From: Bradyrhizobium diversitatis
GTDB taxonomy: Bacteria; Pseudomonadota; Alphaproteobacteria; Rhizobiales; Xanthobacteraceae
Direction of reading: 5' to 3'
Length of the DNA: 64,000 bases
Assembly: GCF_016031635.1 (NCBI RefSeq)
Contig: NZ_JACEGD010000028.1
Span: 32,729-96,728, forward strand
Part shown: one piece after another, positions 41,835 through 51,382 of the stretch
How the letters are laid out: the number at the start of each line of letters is the position of its first letter
Position numbering within the stretch: position 1 is the first letter of the stretch
The notes under the pieces: model-generated
Database searches by the model: none
The model's input: only the letters and a program-made list of their open reading frames with translations
What the model was told of the DNA's origin: nothing
Made by a program: the position numbers and the translations under genes

Positions 41835-42616
41835 CACGACGCCTCCGGAAAGCGCGGCTCGGCGCCGACGGGCCGATAGCGGCGGTCGTAATCGGCGGCA
41901 TAGAGGCGGCTCTCGTCGAAATCGGCAGCGCCAAGCGTCTTGCCGACCAGGATCAGCGCGGTGCGCTCCATCTCGGTACCCACGGCCGCATCGAGCGTTG
42001 CCAGCGTCGCACGCACGATGCGCTGCTCCGGCCAGCTCGCGCGCCAGACAATCGCGACCGGGCAATCGGCGCTGTAATGCGGCGTCAGCTCGGCGACGAC
42101 CTGGTCGAGCAGATGGATCGACAGATGAATCGCGAGCACCGCGCCGGTCGCGGCGAACGCGGCGAGATTCTCGCCTTCGGGCATTGCGCTGGCCCGCCCC
42201 GGCGTGCGCGTCAGCACCACGGTCTGAGCGAGACCTGGCAACGTCAGCTCGGCCTCCAGCGCGGCCGCAGCGGCGGAAAAGGACGGCACGCCCGGCGTCA
42301 CCGTGTAGGGAATGCCGAGCGCGCGCAGGCGGCGAAGCTGCTCGCCCATTGCCGACCAGATCGAGAGGTCGCCGGAATGCAGCCGCGCGACATCCTTGCC
42401 TTCCGCATCCGCGTCGGCGATCTCAGCGATGATCTCATCGAGCGACAGCGGCGCGGTGTTGACGATGCGTGCACCGGGTGGGCAATGCGCCAGCACGCCC
42501 TCCGGCACCAGCGAGCCGGCATAGAGACAGACCGGAGAGGCGGCGATCAGATCGCGGCCGCGCAGCGTCAGCAAATCGGGCGCGCCCGGGCCGGCGCCGA
42601 TGAAATGCACCGTCAT
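41834..42616 (-). CDS. cobM: Precorrin-4 C11-methyltransferase
   Basis: This 260-residue corrin-ring methyltransferase has FIGAGPGAPDLLTLRG at the N terminus as the SAM loop, VCLYAGSLVPEGVL near residue 28, RLHSGDLSIWSA near 80 and VTPGVPSFSAAAAAL near 105, all specific for the CobM/CbiF group. It methylates precorrin-4 at C-11 to precorrin-5. The ATG at 42616 overlaps the cobE stop by four bases. Upstream in-frame sequence is frame-shifted translation of cobE and was excluded. Confidence 0.93.
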   Translation of the reverse strand: MTVHFIGAGPGAPDLLTLRGRDLIAASPVCLYAGSLVPEGVLAHCPPGARIVNTAPLSLDEIIAEIADADAEGKDVARLHSGDLSIWSAMGEQLRRLRALGIPYTVTPGVPSFSAAAAALEAELTLPGLAQTVVLTRTPGRASAMPEGENLAAFAATGAVLAIHLSIHLLDQVVAELTPHYSADCPVAIVWRASWPEQRIVRATLATLDAAVGTEMERTALILVGKTLGAADFDESRLYAADYDRRYRPVGAEPRFPEAS

Positions 42617-42981
42617 GCGCCGTCTCCTTCGGCGATCGCCGCGGTCGCGGTGCGATCGCGCGAGACGACGCGCGTCGCAATCAGCCGCGCGCGGGGACCG
42701 GCCGCAGCGAGCGCCGCGGCCTCGGCAAGCGATCCCGTCCCGAACTTTTCCGCGACGAGTTTCGACTGCGTCGGCGTGTCGATGCCGGCCAGCCTGTCGG
42801 CCGGAACGGCCTTGATCGGCACACCGCATTCCTGCGCGAGCTGCTTCAGCGCCTCCGCGTCGGCCTTGTCGCTGACGGTCGCAAATGCCGCAAGACCTTC
42901 GGGGCCGCCAGCCGTCACGAGCGCCTCGCGCAGCGCGGCGAGCGTCACGTCGCTCCTGAATCCCAGACCGGCGACTTTCAT
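42613..42981 (-). CDS. cobE: Cobalamin biosynthesis protein CobE (CbiG C-terminal-domain type)
   Basis: This 122-residue protein corresponds to the stand-alone C-terminal domain of CbiG. It starts KVAGLGFRSDVTLAALREAL and contains GVPIKAVPADRLAGIDTPTQS around residues 53-72 and VSEAAAL-like LAEAAAL near 85, the usual family landmarks. In aerobic producers CobE's exact role is not settled; it is needed for efficient corrin synthesis and may carry intermediates. It is coupled by 4-base overlaps to cobL upstream and cobM downstream. Confidence 0.85.
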   Translation of the reverse strand: MKVAGLGFRSDVTLAALREALVTAGGPEGLAAFATVSDKADAEALKQLAQECGVPIKAVPADRLAGIDTPTQSKLVAEKFGTGSLAEAAALAAAGPRARLIATRVVSRDRTATAAIAEGDGA

Positions 42982-44159
42982 CGGATCGCACTCCATTGCA
43001 CCACCGGCCGCGTCGCCTCCCAGGAGCGGTAGCGACCGAGGGGAGCCACATGCGCGATTTCGACCCGCATCAGCTCCCCGCCATGGCGCTGGTGCAGTTC
43101 GGCGAGCAGCGCTTCCGTCTCCAGCGTGACCGAATGTGCGACGAACCGCGCTCCGGGCGAGAGGCGCGCCCAGACGGCATCGAACATCGCGCCATCGAGG
43201 CCGCCGCCGATAAAGACGGCATCCGGCGGATCCAGCGCAGCAAGGGCTTCGGGCGCCTTCCCCGAAACGATGACGATCCGATGCGCCAATCCGAACGCGG
43301 CTGCATTGCTGCGAATGTTCGCGGCGCGATCTTCGCGCAGCTCGATGGCCGTGGCCGTCCCGCCGCACAGCCCCCACTCCACCGAGATCGAGCCCGAGCC
43401 GGCGCCGACGTCCCACAAGCGTTCGCCGGGCCGCGGCGCCAGCGTCGAGAGGGCGAGCGCGCGCGCCGGCCGCTTGGTGATCTGGCCATCATGGACGAAG
43501 AGATCGTCCGATAATCCCGAACTGCGGGGAATGCCCTGGCCTCCCTTCGCCTCGACGGCGACGGTGACCAGGTTTCCAGCGAGATCACCGGCCAGACTAT
43601 CGGCGCGATATTCTCTGATGCTTTCGCGCGGGCCACCGAGGGCGGCGAGTATCCAGAAGGCCGAGGGGCCCCACCCGCGCTCGCTCAACCACCTTGCGAG
43701 ATCGCCAGCCGCTTTCCCATCGCGCACGAGGCAGATGATGCGCACCCCTCGCGCCAGATGCGGACCGAGACGCTCGAACGGTGCGGCGTGAAGGCCGAGG
43801 CAGACGGTAGATTCGAGGCGCCAGCCCAGCCGCGCGGCCGCAAGCGAGAATGTCGACGGCGCGGGGTGCGCGATCCACTCGCCGCCATCAAGCATCTCGG
43901 CGAGGCTCGCGCCGGCGCCATGCCACAACGGATCGCCGGAGGCGAGCACCGCCGTCGGCCGGCCACGGCAGCTCAGCACGATCCTTGCGTCGAACGGCAC
44001 CGGCCACGGGCGGCCGCGGCTGCCAATCTCCGCAAGCGCGAGATGGCGCTCGCCGCCGAAGACGGTTTCCGCCTTGGCAAGCGCCTTTCGGCTTGCCTCG
44101 GACAGCCCAGCAAGGCCATCTTCGCCGATACCGATGATTGTCAGCCAGGGATCAGACAT
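42978..44159 (-). CDS. cobL: Precorrin-6Y C5,15-methyltransferase (decarboxylating)
   Basis: This is a 393-residue fusion. The CbiE-type methyltransferase domain (residues about 1-200; TIIGIGEDGLAGLSE, LASGDPLWHG, PAPSTFSLAAARLGW) is followed by a CbiT-type domain (about 205-393; WDVGAGSGSISVEW is its SAM motif, then AIELREDRAANI). The enzyme methylates C-5 and C-15 and decarboxylates the C-12 acetate to give precorrin-8. The ATG at 44159 faces the cobK ATG on the other strand; the two codons overlap in CATG. There is no room for a separate promoter, so cobL is either read through from cobJ across cobK or has a promoter inside cobK. Confidence 0.92.
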   Translation of the reverse strand: MSDPWLTIIGIGEDGLAGLSEASRKALAKAETVFGGERHLALAEIGSRGRPWPVPFDARIVLSCRGRPTAVLASGDPLWHGAGASLAEMLDGGEWIAHPAPSTFSLAAARLGWRLESTVCLGLHAAPFERLGPHLARGVRIICLVRDGKAAGDLARWLSERGWGPSAFWILAALGGPRESIREYRADSLAGDLAGNLVTVAVEAKGGQGIPRSSGLSDDLFVHDGQITKRPARALALSTLAPRPGERLWDVGAGSGSISVEWGLCGGTATAIELREDRAANIRSNAAAFGLAHRIVIVSGKAPEALAALDPPDAVFIGGGLDGAMFDAVWARLSPGARFVAHSVTLETEALLAELHQRHGGELMRVEIAHVAPLGRYRSWEATRPVVQWSAIR

Positions 44160-44904
44160 GACGCGCGCCCTCATTCTGGGCGGAACAGCCGATGCGAGCC
44201 TGCTCGCAGCGGAGATCGCGCGCGCCGGCATCGACGCCGTCTATTCCTATGGCGGCCGCACCCGCGCGCCGGCCGACCAGCCGCTGCCGACCCGCATCGG
44301 CGGTTTTGGCGGCGTGAGCGGCCTTGCCGACTACATTCGTCGTGAAAATATCACCCATGTGATCGACGCAACGCATCCCTTCGCAGCCGAGATGAGCCGG
44401 AATGCGGTCGCGGCGTGTGCGGAAACCGGCGCACCATTGATCGCACTGGAACGCGAGCCCTGGACGAGAGGGCCCGGCGATAACTGGATCGAAACGCGCG
44501 ACGTCAACGCGGCCGTCGCCGCGCTGCCTGACGTGCCGACAAACGTGTTCCTCGCCATCGGCCGCCAGCACATTGCGCCGTTCGCGAGCAAGCCACAGCA
44601 TGCCCACACGTTGAGGTTCGTCGATCCGCCCGAAGCGCCCCTGCCCTTCGCCGCCGATGTGATCGTGTCGCGTGGACCGTTCACGCTTCCAAGCGAACTG
44701 GAGATGCTGCGCGCGCGCGGCATCGCGTGGATCGTCGCCCGCAATTCCGGCGGTGACGGCGCGCGCGCCAAGATCGACGCGGCTCGCATGCTTGGCTTGC
44801 CCGTGATCATGATCTCGCGACCAAGACTGCCCGAGCGGCCGCGGGTCGAGAGCGTGGCCGAGATCATGCAGTGGCTCGGTCATTCTACCCGCCTCGGCGC
44901 ATAG
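44158..44904 (+). CDS. cobK: Precorrin-6A reductase
   Basis: This 248-residue NADPH-dependent enzyme reduces precorrin-6A to precorrin-6B. Family features are ALILGGTADASLLAAEI at residues 4-20, GGFGGVSGLADYI near 54-66, VIDATHPFAAEMS near 74-86, and FLAIGRQHIAPF near 138. It is the only plus-strand gene inside the corrin-ring block. Its start codon overlaps that of cobL (CATG, 44157-44160), and its last 25 bases overlap the end of cobJ. The ATG at 44158 is favoured because the upstream 28-residue extension is antisense to cobL. Confidence 0.92.
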   Translation: MTRALILGGTADASLLAAEIARAGIDAVYSYGGRTRAPADQPLPTRIGGFGGVSGLADYIRRENITHVIDATHPFAAEMSRNAVAACAETGAPLIALEREPWTRGPGDNWIETRDVNAAVAALPDVPTNVFLAIGRQHIAPFASKPQHAHTLRFVDPPEAPLPFAADVIVSRGPFTLPSELEMLRARGIAWIVARNSGGDGARAKIDAARMLGLPVIMISRPRLPERPRVESVAEIMQWLGHSTRLGA

Positions 44905-45614
44905 ACCCAGCGGCCGACGCGGCGCGTCTGCGAATTGCCGACGATCACGAGCGTGCGCATGTCAGCCATTTCAGGCATGGCTTCGTTCAGCGTGACGGTC
45001 GCGATCTTCTCGTCAGCCGCGCTGATCGCGCGGGCGAAGATCACGAGGCGCTCGCCGCAGCCTGCCTCTCGAAGCACCGCAAGCGCGCGGCCAAATCCCT
45101 CCGGCCGGCTCGCCGAGCGCGGATTATACATCGCAATGGCAAAATCGGCTTCCGCCGCGAGGCGGAGGCGTTTCTCGATCACCGCCCACGGCTTGAGATT
45201 GTCGGAGAGATTGATCGCACAGAAATCATGACCGAGCGGCGCGCCGGCACGCGCGGCCGCCGCCAGCATCGCGGTAATGCCAGGCAGCACGCGGATCGGC
45301 AGCGTCTGCCATTGCGGCGCCCGTTCGAGCGCCTCGAACACGGCCGAGGCCATCGCGAACACACCGGGATCGCCGGAGGACACGACGACGACGTGGCCGC
45401 CTTCGGCCGCCAACCGCAAGGCCTCGCTCGCGCGCTGCAGCTCCTCGCGATTGTCGGAGGGATGCAGGGTCAGACCCGGTCGCGGCGGCACGCGCGCGAC
45501 ATAGGGCGCATAGCCCAGAATGTCGGTCGCGGCTGCGAGCGCGGCGGAGACTTCCGGCGTCACCAACGCGTCGCTCCCGGGCCCGAGGCCCGCGATGGTC
45601 AGCGTGCCCGTCAT
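44880..45614 (-). CDS. cobJ: Precorrin-3B C17-methyltransferase
   Basis: This 244-residue methyltransferase methylates C-17 of precorrin-3B and drives ring contraction. The SAM loop is IAGLGPGSDALVTPEV near residues 7-22, with VVSSGDPGVFAMAS near 77-90, VLPGITAMLAAAARAGAPLGHDFC at about 108-131 (quoted as two parts of one helix) and AMYNPRSASRP near 160. It overlaps cobI by four bases and is the last gene of the riboswitch-led DUF1636-cobW-cobN-cobG-cobH-cobI-cobJ operon before the inverted cobK. Confidence 0.92.
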   Translation of the reverse strand: MTGTLTIAGLGPGSDALVTPEVSAALAAATDILGYAPYVARVPPRPGLTLHPSDNREELQRASEALRLAAEGGHVVVVSSGDPGVFAMASAVFEALERAPQWQTLPIRVLPGITAMLAAAARAGAPLGHDFCAINLSDNLKPWAVIEKRLRLAAEADFAIAMYNPRSASRPEGFGRALAVLREAGCGERLVIFARAISAADEKIATVTLNEAMPEMADMRTLVIVGNSQTRRVGRWVYAPRRVE

Positions 45615-46342
45615 TCGGCAGCATCCAGATGCCGGCCCTTGCCGTGCACCAGCACGATCGCGAAGTACGGACAGTCGGCGGCGTCGATCTCGGCGAGCCG
45701 CGCGACGCGCTCACCCGGCATGGTGCCCTGCTCGACCAGCCAGGCATCATCCAGCCGGCCGGCGGACGCGAGCGCGCGGCGCACCTTGGCGAGGTTGCGT
45801 CCGGTCTTCATGATCACGAGCGCATCGGAATCGCGCATGCGCCGTTCGAGCTCGTCTTCAGCAAGCGTGCCCATCAGCACCGTCGTCACGTCGTCGCCGA
45901 GCGCGATCGGCTGCCCGACGCCGTTCCAGCAGCCGACCATGCCCGGAATCCCGGCGATCACCTCGATCGCGGCGCGGCCCTGCAGGCGCGTGTGCAGATG
46001 CATGAAGGAGCCATAGAAGTACGGATCGCCTTCGCAGAGCACGACGACATCAACCGCGCGCGCCAGCCGCGCCAGGCGCTCCGCCCATTCGTCGTAGAAG
46101 CCGGCGAGCAGCTGAACGTATTCAGGACTTTCGAAGGCAATCTCCGTGGTGACCGGATATTCCATCGGATATTCGGTGACGTCGGCCGCCAGCATGCCCT
46201 CGACGATGCGGCGCGCCTGGCCCGGCCTGCCCTTCTTGCGGAAATAGGCGACGTGCTGCGCGGCACGCACCGTCCGGTCGGCGCGCACGCTCATCAGATC
46301 AGGATCGCCGGGGCCGAGACCGCAGCAGATGATGCGTCCCAT
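45611..46342 (-). CDS. cobI: Precorrin-2 C20-methyltransferase
   Basis: This 243-residue corrin methyltransferase has the SAM loop CCGLGPGDPDLMSVRA at residues 6-21, VAYFRKKGRPGQARRI near 33-48, LCEGDPYFYGSFMHLHTRL near 101-119 and AGIPGMVGCWN near 130, all typical of CobI. It methylates precorrin-2 at C-20 to precorrin-3A. The ATG at 46342 follows the cobH stop by two bases. The long in-frame extension upstream is a shadow of cobH and was rejected. Confidence 0.92.
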   Translation of the reverse strand: MGRIICCGLGPGDPDLMSVRADRTVRAAQHVAYFRKKGRPGQARRIVEGMLAADVTEYPMEYPVTTEIAFESPEYVQLLAGFYDEWAERLARLARAVDVVVLCEGDPYFYGSFMHLHTRLQGRAAIEVIAGIPGMVGCWNGVGQPIALGDDVTTVLMGTLAEDELERRMRDSDALVIMKTGRNLAKVRRALASAGRLDDAWLVEQGTMPGERVARLAEIDAADCPYFAIVLVHGKGRHLDAAE

Positions 46343-46344
46343 GG

Positions 46345-46974
46345 CTATTCGCTCCGGCTCGCCAGCGCGTTGACGGCAGCAACCGTGATGGCGGAACCAC
46401 CGAGGCGGCCTTCGACCGTCAATGCCGGGACCGGCGGATCGGCCATCAGCGCGGCTTTCGATTCGGCGGCACCGACGAAGCCGACGGGACAGCCGATGAT
46501 CGCCGCAGGCCGCGGGCAATCGTGATCCTCCAGCATATTGAGCAGATGAAACAGCGCGGTCGGCGCGTTGCCGATCGCGACGATTGCGCCTTCCAGATGC
46601 GGCCGCCACAGTTCCAGCGCCGCAGCCGAGCGCGTGTTGCGCATGGATCGCGCGAGCGCAGGAACGGACTCGTCTCCGAGCGTGCAGATGACGGCATTGG
46701 CCGCGGGAAGCCTTGCGCGCGTGATGCCTTCCGAGACCATGCGCGCGTCGCACAGGATCGGCGCGCCCTTTTGCAGGGCCGCGCGCGCGAGGGTCGCCAT
46801 GCCTGACGTGAAGCGAACATGCGCCTCCAGGCCGACCATGCCGGCGGCGTGGATCATGCGCACCACCACCGGCTCCTCGTCCGGCGTAAAGCGCGCAAGA
46901 TCGGCCTCGGCCCGAATGGTCGCAAAGGATCGCCGGTAGATCGCCGCGCCATCGGTCTCGTAGGTGTACGGCAT
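46345..46974 (-). CDS. cobH: Precorrin-8X methylmutase
   Basis: This 209-residue enzyme moves the methyl group from C-11 to C-12 to make hydrogenobyrinate. The catalytic histidine is His42 in VVRMIHAAGMVGL. ILCDARMVSEGI near residue 73, AIVAIGNAPTALFHLL near 129-144 and IIGCPVGFVGAAESK near 158-172 are the standard family segments. Its start codon overlaps the cobG stop in TGATG, showing translational coupling. Confidence 0.93.
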   Translation of the reverse strand: MPYTYETDGAAIYRRSFATIRAEADLARFTPDEEPVVVRMIHAAGMVGLEAHVRFTSGMATLARAALQKGAPILCDARMVSEGITRARLPAANAVICTLGDESVPALARSMRNTRSAAALELWRPHLEGAIVAIGNAPTALFHLLNMLEDHDCPRPAAIIGCPVGFVGAAESKAALMADPPVPALTVEGRLGGSAITVAAVNALASRSE

Positions 46975-48137
46975 CAGTTCCCTCCGACCAGGATGGAGGG
47001 ATCGCTGACGATGTCGGCGCCGTCGAGCCCGCGCAGGACCGGCTCGTCACGGGTCGAGCCGTCGCGGACGAGATCGAAACCGGCATGCGTCGCAATCAGC
47101 GTGACCGCAGCCGTGCCGGAATGGGCGCAGCCCTTGCCGCAGCCGGAGACGTGGAGCCGCACATCGGCGGCAATGCGCGGCGCCAGCGCTGCTGCGAGCG
47201 CGCGCGTATCGGCATGAGCTTCCCGGCAGCGCGGCGCGCCGCTGCAGGCGATCACGCGCAGCGCGGGGTCGTACGGCTCGGTGATGAGGCCCGCCCCGCC
47301 CGGCATCTCGCGCTTGCCCTCGCTGAGCACCATCCGCCAGGGCGTCATGCGCAGCGCATGTCCGCAAGCAGAGAACTGGTGGAGCGTCGCGTGCAGCATC
47401 TGCCCGAACGCGACGCCGACCATCGCGCCTTGCGGATAGTGCCCGGGCCGCGCCGCGGCCATGACGGGCGCCGGTTCGGTCTCGCCGCGCAGCGATTGAG
47501 GCAACGCGGTGCCGGACGCGATGAGGGCCGCCATGCGCCCTTGCCCGCCCCTCGCGCCACCGGAGATGATGAACCAGCTTGCGAGCGCCAGCGCCGTGCT
47601 CACGGCCTGTCCGCGTGCGACGGAGCGGCCGAGCCTTGCGCCATCGGCCCGCACCAGGAGACGGCCCGAGCGATCGCGCTCGATGCGTATGTCGGCGGAA
47701 TCGCCAGCCAGAACGCGCGACCTTCCGTCGTCGATGGCGAAGCCGAACTTGGTGGGAAGCGCAAGGCCGGAATCGGCGAGCGCCTCCTCGAGCTCCGCGG
47801 CGAGCGACTGCGTTTCGTCGCCGTTGCTCCAGAACGGTGTCACCAGGATGTTGCGCCGAGCCTCGATGTCGGCGTCGGGGTCGAGCAGCTGGAGCCGCGC
47901 AAGGCCGTCAAGCAACGGAAGATGGCTCTCCTCTTTGACGCCCCTGATCTGGAGATTGGCCCGGCGTGTGACGTCGATCAGACCATTGCCGAAGCGTTCG
48001 GCCAGTTCGGCAAGCCCGGAGATCTGTGGTGCTTCAAGTCGCCCGCCAAACGGACGCACGCGCACCACGAACCCGTCGCCCGACAGCATCGGGCGCAGCG
48101 CGCCGGGACACCAGCCTTTGACTGCGCCCGCGCTCAT
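46974..48137 (-). CDS. cobG: Precorrin-3B synthase
   Basis: This is a 387-residue member of the sulfite/nitrite-reductase-like family. Its C-terminal third has the [4Fe-4S]-binding cysteines in ACSGAPRCREA and HVSGCGKGCAHSG. The N-terminal half has GLAELAERFGNG and VTRRANLQIRGV, shared with siroheme reductases. It uses O2 to hydroxylate C-20 and form the lactone that allows ring contraction, which makes this an aerobic pathway. Some alphaproteobacteria use CobZ instead; here CobG is encoded. It overlaps cobN by four bases. Confidence 0.92.
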   Translation of the reverse strand: MSAGAVKGWCPGALRPMLSGDGFVVRVRPFGGRLEAPQISGLAELAERFGNGLIDVTRRANLQIRGVKEESHLPLLDGLARLQLLDPDADIEARRNILVTPFWSNGDETQSLAAELEEALADSGLALPTKFGFAIDDGRSRVLAGDSADIRIERDRSGRLLVRADGARLGRSVARGQAVSTALALASWFIISGGARGGQGRMAALIASGTALPQSLRGETEPAPVMAAARPGHYPQGAMVGVAFGQMLHATLHQFSACGHALRMTPWRMVLSEGKREMPGGAGLITEPYDPALRVIACSGAPRCREAHADTRALAAALAPRIAADVRLHVSGCGKGCAHSGTAAVTLIATHAGFDLVRDGSTRDEPVLRGLDGADIVSDPSILVGGN

Positions 48138-51100
48138 GAGGCCTCCCGCAGCGCCGCCGCGATCGAATTGCGGCGGGTTCGCCAGAGTGAGGCGTCGTGC
48201 AGGCGTGTGAAGCAGGTCTCCATCGCGGCGAGCGCGGACGGATTTTCATTGGCCATGAAGGCCCGGACGTCGTCGTTGCCGAGCGTGGCATCGTAGTAGA
48301 GGTCGAACAGATGCGGCGGCACGGCGTCCGCGAGATGCGCGAAGGCGGCCATGTGCTCCAGCGTCGCGGTGATCTCGGCGGCGCCGCGAAAACCATGCCG
48401 CATCATGCCGGCGATCCACGCCGGATTGACCGCGCGCGCCCGGACGACACGCGAAATCTCCTCCGTCAGCGTGCGCGCGCGAGGTTGCTCGGGGCGTGTC
48501 GCGTCGAGGTGATAGAGCGATGGCCCCTCCGCGCCGAGATGTGCCGCAGCTGCGGCGACGCCTGCCTCATGCGCAGCATAGTCGGCCGCGAGCAGCAGAT
48601 CGGTTTCGGGCAAGTCCTGCACATGGACGAAAGCGTCGGCAGATGCGAGCCGCTGTTCGATGCCGGCGCGATCTGGCTGCATCGCACCATCTGCCGAGAA
48701 GGCCCAGGACGATGCGGATAGCCAGGCCTCCCCCGCCGCATCGCGTGTCTCCGACGTGAAGGCATCCGGGATAGCGGACAATCCGACGCCGTAGTGTCCT
48801 GGGCGCGGCGCGAAGACGCGCGAGGTACGGTGACGATACGGATTCTCCTCGCCCTCGTCCTCACGCGCCGCGAGCGCTTCGGAAGCGGCTTCGAACAATT
48901 GCGCAAGACCCGCGAAGACATCGCGGAACAGGCCCGACACGCGCAGCGTGACGTCGATGCGCGGACGGCCGAGCTCGGCCGGCGCGATGATGTCGTAGCC
49001 GGTGACGCGGCCGGAGGCGTGATCCCAGCGCGGCGCGAGGCCGGCCAGGTGCAGCGCCATCGCGAATTCCTCGCCCGCCGCGCGCATCGTCGCCGAGCCC
49101 CAGAGATCGACGATGAGGCCCTTCGGCCAGTCGCCGTGATCCTGCAAATGGCGGCGGAGCAGCTCTTCCGCAAGCTTGATGCCTTGCGCATGAGCCGACG
49201 GCGTCGGCACCGCGCGCGGATCGACGGCGAAGAGATTGCGCCCGGTCGGCAGCACGTCCTGGCGTCCGCGATAGGGCGAGCCCGACGGCCCCGGCGCAAC
49301 GCGCTGGCCTGCCAGCGCGGCAAGCAGCGCATTCCGCTCCGCTTCGCCGCAAGTGCCGCGGCCGAACACGTGCAGGCCGTCGCCGAACTGGCTCTCCTTG
49401 AGATCGCAGACGAAGCGATCGATCCGCGGGATAGCTTCGGCGGGCGCTGCCGAGGCATCGAGGCCGAGATCCCCTTCGAGGCCGGCGGCACGCGCCTCGT
49501 CGCGGATCGCCGCGATCAGGCGCTGGCGGCGGGCGGGATCGAGACCATCAGCGGTCGAATATTCATCGAGCAGCCGCTCGAGCCGGCGCAGGCCATCCGG
49601 CACCGCGGATGTTTCCAGCGGCGGCGGCAAATGGCCGATCGTGACCGCGCCGATACGCCTCTTGGCCTGCGCGGCCTCGCCGGGATCGTTGACGATGAAG
49701 GGATAGATGACGGGAAGATCGCCGGTCAGCGCTTCCGGCCAGCAGCTCGATGACAGCGCCACGGATTTCCCGGGCAGCCACTCCAGCGTGCCGTGTGCAC
49801 CCATGTGCAGGACGGCGTCACAGCCCTGCTGATTGAGCCAGAGATAGAAGGCGACATAGGCATGGCGCGGCGTGCGGGCGAGATCGTGATAGTCGGCATC
49901 GCGCGAGGTGGCTTCGCCGCGTTCCGGCTGAATTGCGACAATCGACCGACCACATTCGATCGCGGCGAAATGGAACGCGCCGTCGCGGTAGCTCGGATCG
50001 TCTTCCGGCGCGCCCCAGGCCTGCGCGAGATCGTCCTGCAAGGATTGCGGCAGGCGCGACAGCGCAGCGCGGTAGTCGGCAACATTCCAGATCAATTGCT
50101 GCTTCAGCAGCGTCTCGCCGAGTGCATGAACCGGAGCAACAGCGAATCCGGCCTCCGCGAGATCGCACAACAACGCTTCGACCGAAGCCAGCACGTCGAG
50201 ACCAACCGCATGCGCGATCTGGTGCGGCCGGCCGGGATAGTTCGACAGCACGATCGCCAGCCGCTTCTCGCCGGCCGGGGTCTCGGCAAGGCGCCGCCAG
50301 GCCGCGACGCGCGCGGCGACGGCCTTCACGCGCTCCGCATCGGGCGTGTGCGCCAGATGCGAGAATTGCAGATCCGGATCGCGCATCGCGGCCGACTTGA
50401 AGCTCGCCACGCCCGCGAACACGCGGCCGTCGACCTCGGGCAGCACCACATGCATGGCGAGGTCGCCCGGCGAAAGGCCGCGCAGCGAGCTCGCCCAGTC
50501 CTCGCGCCGCGCCGTCGAAAGCGCGACCTGAAATACCGGACATGGCGCAGCATCGAACGGCGTCGTGCCGTCGTCGCTCATTGCCGAGAACGCCGTCGCA
50601 TTGACGATCGCCGCCGGAGGATCCTGCGCAAGATGCGCGCGGAGCCAAGCCGCGACGCCGGGGGCCTTCAGCGAGCCGACGAATACGCCATACGCATCAA
50701 AGCCGTGCTCGCGCAGCGCCGCAATCAGGGCATCGACCGGTCCCGTGTCCGCAGCAGTGAGATAGGAGCGATAAAAGGTCACCAGCGCGCGCGGCTTCGC
50801 CTCGGCACCGGCCGGAGCCGCAATGATGCCACGCGCGGGATCGTAGAATCCCATCTCGGGCACGGTCATCTCGCCGACGACCGGTCCCGCGTAAAGCCCC
50901 GAGGCCAGCGCAAGCTGCGCGATCGCGGCCTGCGCCGCGACCGGACCGCCGGTGTCGCAGAGCACCTTGAGCCGCCGCAGCGTCGAGACCGGCAAGGTCG
51001 AGTACGAATCGAGCCGCGTGTCGTCGCGGCCATCGGCCGGCAGCACGGCGAGCACGATGTTGCGATCCTTCGCGAGTTGCTGGAGCGCCGCAAGCCCGTA

Positions 51101-51382
51101 CGCCCAATAGGACTCGCCGCCGATCAGGCGCACCAGGATGCCGCGCGCCTGCGACAGCGTGCGCTCGATATAGGTGTCGACCGACAGCGGATGCCGGAGC
51201 TCGGCGAGATTGGCGAGCCGCAGCGACGGCAGGCTGTTCCGGCCACGCCGCCAGCCGGCCGCGAACGCCGCAAGATCGGAATCCGAATACGAGAGCACCA
51301 CGAGATCGGCCGGGTCCTGGCCGATGTCTCTTGGCGTCGCGGTCTCCTCGAGACCACGGCTCTCGCGGAAAACGACGTGCAT
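48134..51382 (-). CDS. cobN: Cobaltochelatase subunit CobN
   Basis: This 1082-residue protein is the large subunit that binds hydrogenobyrinate a,c-diamide and inserts cobalt with ATP help from CobS and CobT. Recognisable family stretches are SVDTYIERTLSQARGILVRL (near 67-86), IVNATAFSAMSDDG near 262, AIVLSNYPGRPHQIAHAVG near 375-393, HMGAHGTLEWLPGKSVALS near 545-563, and PYRGRQDVLPTGRN near 705. It is shorter than the about 1275-residue Pseudomonas denitrificans enzyme but appears complete at both ends. The small AAA+ subunits CobS and CobT are not encoded in this window. Its ATG overlaps the cobW stop in TGATG. Confidence 0.93.
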   Translation of the reverse strand: MHVVFRESRGLEETATPRDIGQDPADLVVLSYSDSDLAAFAAGWRRGRNSLPSLRLANLAELRHPLSVDTYIERTLSQARGILVRLIGGESYWAYGLAALQQLAKDRNIVLAVLPADGRDDTRLDSYSTLPVSTLRRLKVLCDTGGPVAAQAAIAQLALASGLYAGPVVGEMTVPEMGFYDPARGIIAAPAGAEAKPRALVTFYRSYLTAADTGPVDALIAALREHGFDAYGVFVGSLKAPGVAAWLRAHLAQDPPAAIVNATAFSAMSDDGTTPFDAAPCPVFQVALSTARREDWASSLRGLSPGDLAMHVVLPEVDGRVFAGVASFKSAAMRDPDLQFSHLAHTPDAERVKAVAARVAAWRRLAETPAGEKRLAIVLSNYPGRPHQIAHAVGLDVLASVEALLCDLAEAGFAVAPVHALGETLLKQQLIWNVADYRAALSRLPQSLQDDLAQAWGAPEDDPSYRDGAFHFAAIECGRSIVAIQPERGEATSRDADYHDLARTPRHAYVAFYLWLNQQGCDAVLHMGAHGTLEWLPGKSVALSSSCWPEALTGDLPVIYPFIVNDPGEAAQAKRRIGAVTIGHLPPPLETSAVPDGLRRLERLLDEYSTADGLDPARRQRLIAAIRDEARAAGLEGDLGLDASAAPAEAIPRIDRFVCDLKESQFGDGLHVFGRGTCGEAERNALLAALAGQRVAPGPSGSPYRGRQDVLPTGRNLFAVDPRAVPTPSAHAQGIKLAEELLRRHLQDHGDWPKGLIVDLWGSATMRAAGEEFAMALHLAGLAPRWDHASGRVTGYDIIAPAELGRPRIDVTLRVSGLFRDVFAGLAQLFEAASEALAAREDEGEENPYRHRTSRVFAPRPGHYGVGLSAIPDAFTSETRDAAGEAWLSASSWAFSADGAMQPDRAGIEQRLASADAFVHVQDLPETDLLLAADYAAHEAGVAAAAAHLGAEGPSLYHLDATRPEQPRARTLTEEISRVVRARAVNPAWIAGMMRHGFRGAAEITATLEHMAAFAHLADAVPPHLFDLYYDATLGNDDVRAFMANENPSALAAMETCFTRLHDASLWRTRRNSIAAALREAS

